Positions 42,023 to 48,771 of a stretch of DNA of 48,771 nucleotides are shown piece by piece. The stretch is from Actinomycetes bacterium. Its GTDB lineage: Bacteria; Actinomycetota; Actinomycetes; Mycobacteriales; Mycobacteriaceae. Made by a program: the position numbers and the translations under genes. A model generated the notes under the pieces. The model ran no database searches, was not told where the DNA came from, and saw nothing but the letters and a program-made list of their open reading frames with translations. Position 1 is the stretch's first letter. The number at the start of each line of letters is the position of its first letter. The stretch covers positions 1 to 48,771 of the forward strand of contig JAEYUQ010000014.1 of the NCBI GenBank assembly GCA_023432405.1, given 5' to 3'.

Positions 42023-42601
42023 TTAGATCACATAAAAATCTGGGTCAACCAGCTTTGTGGTTTCACAATCCTTGCGTGGGCGCACCGTCGCCGGTACTCC
42101 CGTGGCAATACTGCACGGTGGCACGTCCTTGGTGACCACCGCATTAGCGCCAATGGCAGAGTCATGGCCAAGAGTGATAGGCCCGAGTATTTTGGCTCCT
42201 GCACCGATGGTGACATTGTCTTCAACCGTGGGATGCCGTTTGGTCTGAGTGAGTACTTGTCCGCCGAGGGTTACTCCGTGATAGAGCATGACCCCATCGC
42301 CTATCTCGGCTGTTTCGCCAACCACAATCCCCATGCCGTGATCTATGAAGAAACGGCGCCCAATCCTGGCTGCAGGGTGGATTTCAATTCCTGTCCAGAA
42401 GCGGTTGATCTGAGAAAGAACACGCGCTGTTGTGGTGTGTCCACGCACCCACAGAGCATGGCAAAGACGGTGACACCAGATGGCGTGAAGCCCTGAATAG
42501 ACAAAAAAGATCTCAAGATCACCACGAGCGGCAGGGTCATGATCCCGCGCATTCGCAATATCCTCACGAATCGTTGTCCAGATTGTGCGTATTTTTGACA
42601 C
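42023..42601 (-). CDS. cysE: Serine O-acetyltransferase
   Basis: First step of cysteine synthesis, acetylating serine from acetyl-CoA. The 192-residue protein has a short N-terminal helical part and a left-handed beta-helix of hexapeptide repeats (IGRRFFIDHGMGIVVGETAEIG, then VTIGAGAKILGPITLG). The catalytic His is in FIDHGMG. The C-terminal tail ends DFYVI, and a terminal Ile is the residue that inserts into the CysK active site to form the cysteine synthase complex. It lies downstream of cysK on the same strand, with a terminator-like hairpin between. Confidence 0.94.
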   Translation of the reverse strand: MSKIRTIWTTIREDIANARDHDPAARGDLEIFFVYSGLHAIWCHRLCHALWVRGHTTTARVLSQINRFWTGIEIHPAARIGRRFFIDHGMGIVVGETAEIGDGVMLYHGVTLGGQVLTQTKRHPTVEDNVTIGAGAKILGPITLGHDSAIGANAVVTKDVPPCSIATGVPATVRPRKDCETTKLVDPDFYVI

Positions 42602-42671
42602 GGAGAAACTCTATCAGGGTTGCACACTGGGTTCCCCCTTGCCTGCTGAGGGAAGCAGTCCAGAAACGAGA

Positions 42672-42697
42672 ACGCCCCCGAGGCGAATCGGGGGCGT
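42672..42697 (-). terminator. Hairpin between cysK and cysE
   Basis: ACGCCCCCGA and TCGGGGGCGT form a perfect 10-bp stem with a 6-nt loop, 71 nt after the cysK stop (minus strand). It probably ends most cysK transcription, with cysE served by read-through or its own promoter. The T run is weak (TTCTCGTTTC). Confidence 0.75.
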
Positions 42698-42767
42698 CGA
42701 TAAGGAGGAATCTCTTGCTCAGTCTCTCCAGGTGTGAAGCATGAAATATGAGGAAGAGCTTTCCCTT

Positions 42768-43703
42768 TTAATCCCGGATGTCTTCATAAAGCACCGTAGA
42801 GATGTAGCGCTCCCCGAAATCCGGAATCACTGTCACAATGGTCTTGCCCTTATTTTCCGGACGCTTTGCTAACTCCAGGGCGGTGTAAATATTAGCTCCG
42901 GCAGAAATTCCGCCCAGAATACCTTCCTTGGCGGCAAGCTCACGAGAAGTTCTGAGGGCATCCTCGTCTGCTACAGCAATGAACTCATCAATAACTTTCC
43001 TGTCCATGACCTCAGGGATGAAGTTAGCTCCAATGCCCTGAATCTTGTGGGAGCCGGCACGGCCTTGTGTGAGCAGGGGAGAAGATGCAGGCTCTACCGC
43101 CACCACCTGAGTCTCAGGGTTAGCTTCTTTGAGAACTTCTCCAACACCGGAGACTGTTCCTGCAGTACCAAAAGCGGAAACGAAAATGTCCACGTTCCCG
43201 TCAGTATCACGCAGAATCTCAGGGCCGGTTCCTTCCCGATGGGCACGAGGATTAGCCTGGTTAGCAAACTGGTTGGCCAAGATAGCGTTATCAGTGTTTG
43301 CCACAATCTCATTGGCCTTATCCACTGCTCCCTGCATTCCTGCGGAGCCAGGAGTCAGCACAACCTGTGCGCCATAAGCACGTACCACAATGCGACGCTC
43401 CACAGACATGGTTTCCGGCATCACCAAAATAACCTTGTAGCCCTTCGCGGCGCCCACCATAGCGAGGGCAATGCCTGTATTTCCTGAGGTGGCTTCCACA
43501 ATGGTCCCGCCCGGTTGAAGAACGCCAGATTTTTCAGCAGCCTCAATAATGGCTGCGCCAATGCGGTCTTTTACTGAATTGGCGGGATTATAGAACTCCA
43601 CCTTGGCTAACACCGTGGCATCAAGCCCTTCGGTAAGACGGTTGAGGCGAACCAAAGGAGTGTTGCCGATAGCTTCCAAGATGCTGCTCTTGATATTGCT
43701 CAT
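42768..43703 (-). CDS. cysK: Cysteine synthase A (O-acetylserine sulfhydrylase)
   Basis: PLP enzyme that makes cysteine from O-acetylserine and sulfide. The PLP lysine is Lys45 in NPANSVKDRIG, the substrate loop is TSGNTGIAL, and GSHKIQGIGANFIPE is the CysK signature. The 311-residue length is normal. The promoter region carries two exact McbR-type operators, one over the -35. CysE downstream supplies O-acetylserine. Confidence 0.95.
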   Translation of the reverse strand: MSNIKSSILEAIGNTPLVRLNRLTEGLDATVLAKVEFYNPANSVKDRIGAAIIEAAEKSGVLQPGGTIVEATSGNTGIALAMVGAAKGYKVILVMPETMSVERRIVVRAYGAQVVLTPGSAGMQGAVDKANEIVANTDNAILANQFANQANPRAHREGTGPEILRDTDGNVDIFVSAFGTAGTVSGVGEVLKEANPETQVVAVEPASSPLLTQGRAGSHKIQGIGANFIPEVMDRKVIDEFIAVADEDALRTSRELAAKEGILGGISAGANIYTALELAKRPENKGKTIVTVIPDFGERYISTVLYEDIRD

Positions 43704-43789
43704 TACTTTCTAGCCTTTCTTTCATGATGTTCAGGAGTAGGGAGAATTTGCTCGTTGTGCGCAGTTCTCATCTCCTGGCGAACATATGC

Positions 43790-43817
43790 ATGGTACCTCA
43801 GATTGATAGACAATCAA
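43790..43817 (-). promoter_or_regulatory. cysK promoter
   Basis: On the minus strand TTGATT (43817-43812) and TACCAT (43795-43790) are separated by 16 nt. Transcription would start near 43783, leaving a leader of about 80 nt. The -35 hexamer lies entirely within the first McbR-type site. Confidence 0.6.
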
Positions 43818-43822
43818 GTCTA
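43807..43822. promoter_or_regulatory. McbR-type operator 1 of cysK
   Basis: TAGAC-AATCAA-GTCTA is an exact match to the TAGAC-N6-GTCTA palindrome known for McbR, the TetR-type repressor of sulfur amino-acid genes in C. glutamicum. It covers the -35 of cysK, so binding would repress. Confidence 0.85.
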
Positions 43823-43829
43823 ATTAAAG

Positions 43830-43845
43830 TAGACCGAATGGTCTA
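43830..43845. promoter_or_regulatory. McbR-type operator 2 of cysK
   Basis: TAGAC-CGAATG-GTCTA is a second exact match, centred 23 bp (about two helical turns) from the first. Its symmetry extends to AAGTAGACC/GGTCTACTT, a 9-bp perfect inverted repeat. Confidence 0.85.
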
Positions 43846-44111
43846 CTTAATTTTCTGAGCTGCTTTTTCTGGGATGGAGGACAAAATTTTCAACCAAAAG
43901 TACGTTCCAGGGTGTAAAAAACGGGGAAGTCTTGGGGGGATCTCTCCTAAATTCCACATAGTGAGACAGATTTGCGGGTTTTCCTTTACCCCCGTTTGTG
44001 CTATAAACTACCTCAGGACAAGAGATCAACGCTGAATAATTTTCCGGTCACAGGAAAGTATCAGCGGTTAGATTGCTTCGCCAGGGAATTCTTCTGAGAG
44101 GATGACAGATC
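43846..44111 (+). promoter_or_regulatory. ramA upstream region with candidate promoter
   Basis: No gene in this 266-nt stretch. TATAAA at 44002-44007 is a candidate -10. Runs TTGGGGGGAT near 43932 and ACCCCCG near 43988 fit the loose G/C-run pattern bound by RamA in C. glutamicum, where ramA is autoregulated. The motif is so short that this is only suggestive. A GAGAGG sequence lies about 12 nt before the ramA ATG. Confidence 0.4.
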
Positions 44112-44960
44112 ATGCCTACAGATCCGCTGCGTATGCGTGACGATGATGAAGCTATCCGCAGTGCTCTCACATCTCTGAAAGCGGCAACCGCCATTTCAGT
44201 GATTCTGTACGGAACACTGCTTGCGGATAACCGTCTCCAGATAACTCATTGGGTGGGTCTTCGCACACCCTCGATGCAGAATCTCATCGTGGAACGAGGC
44301 TCAGGAATCGGTGGCCGTGTCATCTGCAATCTCCGTCCTCTCGGTGTTACGGACTACACGGAGACAAAGTCCATCACTCACGAAAATGACCGAGCGATTA
44401 TGGATGAGGGGCTATCTTCTCTGGCTGCATTCCCCGTTATTGTGCATCGCGAAATCCGTGGAGTGCTTTATATATGTGGCCCCCACAAGAACCATTTTTC
44501 CCAGGAAATCACCAGGGAAGCAGAGATGACTGCCCGCACCCTGGAACAAGATCTTGCTATTAACTCTGCTCTGCGCCGTGGAGATGCCGGAAAGGCTGGA
44601 TTGGCCAAACCTAGTCGAGTGATGAACGGGGCAGAGTGGGAGCAAATCCGTTCCACCCATTCCAAGCTTCGGATGCTCACCAACAGAGTGGAAGATGACG
44701 CCCTCCGCAAAGAGCTGGAGGTGCTCTGCGATCAGATGGTTTCACCCGTGCGAGTGAAACAGTCCACCAAACTGTCAGCTCGTGAGCTTGATGTACTCAG
44801 TTGCGTAGCCCTTGGACACACCAATGTGGAGGCTGCTGAAGAAATGGGTATTGGTGCTGAAACCGTCAAGAGCTATCTTCGCTCAGTGATGCGCAAATTA
44901 GGTGCCCATACCCGTTACGAGGCGGTGAATGCCGCACGACGTGTCGGCGCTCTCCCGTAA
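44112..44960 (+). CDS. ramA: LuxR-family transcriptional regulator of acetate metabolism, RamA
   Basis: A 282-residue regulator with an N-terminal GAF-like sensor region (about residues 15-150) and a C-terminal LuxR-type helix-turn-helix. The latter reads LSARELDVLSCVALGHTNVE, then AEEMGIGAETVKSYLRSVMRKLG. The opening LRMRDDDEAIRSAL and the length match C. glutamicum RamA, which controls acetate, ethanol and cell-envelope genes; synteny with cysK agrees. Likely targets in this window would be actA and pqo. Its terminator lies inside the convergent mscL coding sequence. Confidence 0.9.
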   Translation: MPTDPLRMRDDDEAIRSALTSLKAATAISVILYGTLLADNRLQITHWVGLRTPSMQNLIVERGSGIGGRVICNLRPLGVTDYTETKSITHENDRAIMDEGLSSLAAFPVIVHREIRGVLYICGPHKNHFSQEITREAEMTARTLEQDLAINSALRRGDAGKAGLAKPSRVMNGAEWEQIRSTHSKLRMLTNRVEDDALRKELEVLCDQMVSPVRVKQSTKLSARELDVLSCVALGHTNVEAAEEMGIGAETVKSYLRSVMRKLGAHTRYEAVNAARRVGALP

Positions 44961-45063
44961 TCGCGTAATCGGGCTCCTGGTTCAGGCGCTTCCACTCCTC
45001 GTGGCGCTTTGGTTAGCCCACCTCACATGGTGTTTTGTTGAGCCCTGAATTATCACTCAGTTA

Positions 45064-45528
45064 TTACTGAGCACCATGTCCCTTGACGACGTCGTTGTTT
45101 AGCGAGACGTCGTCAAGGTTTTTGCCTTCTGTAACCTCTTTCTTCAGCAGATCACGGATTTCAGTGAGCAACACAATGTTCGGCTCAACGTCTGCCTCAT
45201 CCTCTGCAATTCCCTTGCGACGCTTCTGAGCTTCAATGAACTTGTTCATGGGTACTACAAAGATGAAGTAGACCACTGCGGCAATGATGAGGAAGTTGAT
45301 GGCAGCGGTGATAACGGCGCCGAAATCTATAAAGGTGGCAGGCTTGCTCTTCACGAGCTGAATACCGAAACCGGCAACATTGGGGCTGCCAATGGCGGCA
45401 AGCAAAGGTTCAATGATTGCTTCGGTGATGGACGTAACGATATTTGTAAATGCAGAGCCGATGACCACAGCAATAGCCAGTTCAATGACATTGCCCCGCA
45501 TGATGAAGTCTTTGAAACCCTTAAGCAC
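45064..45528 (-). CDS. mscL: Large-conductance mechanosensitive channel
   Basis: Homopentameric osmotic release channel, 154 residues. The N-terminal MLKGFKDFIMRGNVIELAIAVVIG with pore helix TM1, a periplasmic loop, TM2 (about residues 70-95) and a cytoplasmic helix ending LLTEIRDLLKK are all present. The start is GTG at 45528 with AAAGGATC upstream. The C-terminal tail after the helix is longer than in many relatives and is encoded by the stem-loop that can serve as the ramA terminator on the other strand. Confidence 0.94.
   Translation of the reverse strand: MLKGFKDFIMRGNVIELAIAVVIGSAFTNIVTSITEAIIEPLLAAIGSPNVAGFGIQLVKSKPATFIDFGAVITAAINFLIIAAVVYFIFVVPMNKFIEAQKRRKGIAEDEADVEPNIVLLTEIRDLLKKEVTEGKNLDDVSLNNDVVKGHGAQ
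45081..45123 (+). terminator. ramA terminator embedded in mscL coding sequence
   Basis: CCTTGACGACGTC (45081-45093) and GACGTCGTCAAGG (45106-45118) form a perfect 13-bp stem with a 12-nt loop, followed on the plus strand by TTTTT. It is thus a well-formed intrinsic terminator for the plus-strand ramA, yet lies within the last 20 codons of mscL on the minus strand. Confidence 0.8.
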
Positions 45529-45663
45529 AGGTGATCCTTTTCAACAGGTTCTTCGGATAAGTACGGTCTCACCATAGGTATGGAGAGAGCACTGCTGGAG
45601 TGCTTGAGAAATGACATAGATGTCATGCATTGGCAAGGCATCTCCGTAATTGCCAAATCAGTC

Positions 45664-45669
45664 TAGAGT
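45664..45669 (+). promoter_or_regulatory. Candidate -10 element of murA
   Basis: TAGAGT stands 7 nt before the GTG chosen as murA start, suggesting a leaderless mRNA and supporting that start over the longer open frame. Confidence 0.45.
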
Positions 45670-45676
45670 ATGGGGC

Positions 45677-46933
45677 GTGAAAGAAAAGCTTTTAGTCTCC
45701 GGCGGTTCACGGTTGCAAGGCTCGGTTAGGGTTAGCGGCGCTAAAAACAGTGTGCTCAAACTCATGGCTGCTGCTCTTCTGGCGGAAGGTAGAACAGTAC
45801 TGAGTAACTGTCCGGAAAATAGTGACGTTCCTCTTATGCGGGATGTGCTAGTGGGGCTCGGTTGTCGTGTCACCATTGATAACACTGTGGTCACTATTGA
45901 TACGCCGCGTTATGTGTCGGGAAATGCGGACTTTGAGGCTGTCCGACAATTCCGCGCCTCCGTGTGCGTTCTTGGTCCACTGACCGCACGTAACGGGCGA
46001 GCAGTGGTTGCCCTTCCGGGGGGAGACGCCATTGGGAACCGTCCTCTAGATATGCACCAGTCAGGTCTAGAGCAGCTTGGTGCCCGAACACGAGTAGAAC
46101 ACGGGGCGGTGGTTGCGGAAGCGGAGTCCCTTCATGGAGCCCATATCACTCTCGATTTCCCCTCCGTGGGCGCTACCGAGAATATCCTCATGGCGGCTGT
46201 TTTAGCGGAGGGAACCACAGTATTAGACAACGCTGCTCGAGAACCTGAGTTGGTTGATCTCTGCGAGATGCTCAATTCAATGGGAGCACAGGTGGAAGGG
46301 GCTGGTTCTTCCACGCTCACCATTCATGGGGTACGCACACTCTCACCGACAACGCATGAGGTTGTTGGTGATCGCATTGTTGCAGGTACCTGGGCGTATG
46401 CGGCAGCCATGACCCGTGGTGACATTACTGTTGGAGGTATTGATCCTAAACACTTGCATCTCGTACTAGAAAAGCTCAAAGTGGCGGGAGCACAGGTAGA
46501 TACCTACGCCCAAGGTTTTCGTGTACGGATAGATTCCCGACCACGAGCAGTGGACTATCAAACATTGCCGTTCCCCGGTTTTCCTACGGATCTGCAACCA
46601 ATGGCAATTGCTATTGCATCCATTGCCGACGGTATGAGCGTCATTACGGAAAACGTGTTTGAATCACGATTCCGCTTTGTCGATGAAATGACCAGATTGG
46701 GAGCAGACGCCACAGTTGATGGGCATCACGTGGTTATCCGAGGGGTGGAATCCCTCTCTTCCACCAAAGTGTGGTCCTCAGATATTCGGGCAGGAGCAGG
46801 GTTGGTGCTAGCGGCGTTAGTGGCTGATGGGGTCACGGAAATTCATGGTGTTCACCACATTGATCGCGGGTACCCACACTTCACCGAGACATTGAGCAGC
46901 TTGGGTGGCAGGGTTGTTCGATTAACTGAGTAG
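45677..46933 (+). CDS. murA: UDP-N-acetylglucosamine 1-carboxyvinyltransferase (Asp-type MurA)
   Basis: First committed step of peptidoglycan synthesis, adding enolpyruvate from PEP to UDP-GlcNAc. The start GTG 45677 gives MKEKLLVSGG and 418 residues; GAKNSVLKLMAAALLAEG is the N-terminal signature. The active-site loop reads LPGGDAIGNRPLDMH. The residue at 117 is Asp where E. coli MurA has the fosfomycin-binding Cys115. The same Asp occurs in M. tuberculosis MurA, and such enzymes are intrinsically insensitive to fosfomycin. It lies directly upstream of the rRNA operon, as in other Corynebacteriales. Confidence 0.95.
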   Translation: MKEKLLVSGGSRLQGSVRVSGAKNSVLKLMAAALLAEGRTVLSNCPENSDVPLMRDVLVGLGCRVTIDNTVVTIDTPRYVSGNADFEAVRQFRASVCVLGPLTARNGRAVVALPGGDAIGNRPLDMHQSGLEQLGARTRVEHGAVVAEAESLHGAHITLDFPSVGATENILMAAVLAEGTTVLDNAAREPELVDLCEMLNSMGAQVEGAGSSTLTIHGVRTLSPTTHEVVGDRIVAGTWAYAAAMTRGDITVGGIDPKHLHLVLEKLKVAGAQVDTYAQGFRVRIDSRPRAVDYQTLPFPGFPTDLQPMAIAIASIADGMSVITENVFESRFRFVDEMTRLGADATVDGHHVVIRGVESLSSTKVWSSDIRAGAGLVLAALVADGVTEIHGVHHIDRGYPHFTETLSSLGGRVVRLTE

Positions 46934-47345
46934 GAACTGTATCGCCGCGAGAGCCGAGAGTAGAAGGTGCGAAGCAGACCTCTCAGTAGCAGATACTGCG
47001 CCCACGAATATCCCAAATAAATGTGTTGTGTGCTGGGGATTTGGTGTTGGTGTGGTTTGTGGCTAGAGTAGTGCGGGTCGCTGCGGTGTGCGGGTGTTGT
47101 CCGTGTGGTTGTGGTGGCGGGGTGCCTTGTTGTGGGTGCTTGCTGTGTTGTTTGAGAACTCGATAGTGTGTCATGTTGTTTGTTGTCATGCTGCCACGTT
47201 GTGTGTGGTGGTGTGGTGATGGTTGTGGCGGGTTTTTCCTCGTTGGGGCTCGCCATGTTTTTTTGTTTTTTGTTTGTAGCTGGGTGCCATGTGCTGCCGC
47301 GTTGTTGTGTGGTGGTGTGTGGTGTTTGGGCTTTTTAGCATTTTT
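46934..47345 (+). promoter_or_regulatory. rRNA operon promoter and leader region
   Basis: A 412-nt gap with no real gene; the open frames on the minus strand here are artefacts of very G+T-rich plus-strand sequence. It contains a promoter candidate TTGGTG-N17-TAGAGT (47041-47069). A TGTTGTTTGAGAACT element (47146-47160) resembles the conserved leader/boxA-like antitermination sequence of actinobacterial rRNA operons. From about 47030 to the gene the plus strand is dominated by G and T. Confidence 0.65.
47041..47069 (+). promoter_or_regulatory. Candidate rRNA promoter
   Basis: TTGGTG (47041-47046) and TAGAGT (47064-47069) with the ideal 17-nt spacing, about 275 nt before the mature 16S end. 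Other promoters further upstream are possible. Confidence 0.5.

Positions 47346-48771
<1,426 letters not shown>

Overview
The window comes from an actinobacterium of the Corynebacteriales, most likely Corynebacterium or a close relative. Four things point there: the Corynebacterium-type start of the 16S rRNA gene at the right end; mycothiol synthesis (mshD); a RamA-type regulator, together with two exact copies of the TAGAC-N6-GTCTA motif that McbR binds in C. glutamicum; and a gene order (Zn/Mn ABC transporter, otsBA, pqo, phoRS, purD-purB-purC-ptrB-dctA, purSQL, purFM, DUF3073, mshD, phoU, CoA-transferase, cysE/cysK, ramA) that I recall as that of C. glutamicum. The species cannot be fixed from sequence alone. 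GC looks moderate (mid-50s by eye).

Layout. 1-3.5 kb: an edge-truncated YkvI-family membrane protein, then cysS-rlmB. 3.4-9 kb: a minus-strand run with a metal ABC transporter, trehalose synthesis (otsB, a small lipoprotein, otsA) and a lysine-rich histone-like protein. 9.2 kb: tRNA-Thr with terminator. 9.6-13.9 kb: pyruvate:quinone oxidoreductase, a PhoRS-like two-component system and an HIT protein. 13.9-24.8 kb: purD, purB, purC, oligopeptidase B, a dicarboxylate transporter and purSQL. 24.9-28.2 kb: an accessory island of small unknown proteins, two of them duplicated, most of them broken. 28.4-32.2 kb: hemolysin III family protein, SCP-2-like protein, purF and purM. 32.2-41.7 kb: DUF3073, ygfZ, pabC, nitrobindin-like protein, lipid kinase, DUF2993 protein, mshD, phoU, dus and CoA-transferase. 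41.9 kb: tRNA-Lys. 42-47 kb: cysE and cysK, ramA, mscL and murA. 47.3 kb to the end: the start of an rRNA operon.

How the genes work together. Eight IMP-pathway steps sit in three clusters (D/B/C, S/Q/L, F/M). cysE and cysK make cysteine; cysS uses it for translation and mshD for mycothiol. ramA, pqo and the CoA-transferase belong to acetate/pyruvate overflow metabolism. otsA/otsB feed trehalose and its cell-envelope esters.

The most unusual part is 24.9-28.2 kb. A secreted-protein gene plus a cytoplasmic-protein gene has been tandemly duplicated, and a small membrane protein occurs twice. Of these copies I can reconstruct a 17-bp tandem duplication, an amber codon, a +1 slip in an A6 tract, a truncation and a lost stop; a metallophosphoesterase in the same island is frameshifted as well. 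A second genome-wide-looking pattern is a set of genes whose start codon lies 6-7 nt after a -10 hexamer, as expected for leaderless transcripts, including one divergent pair sharing a single symmetric -10 element.
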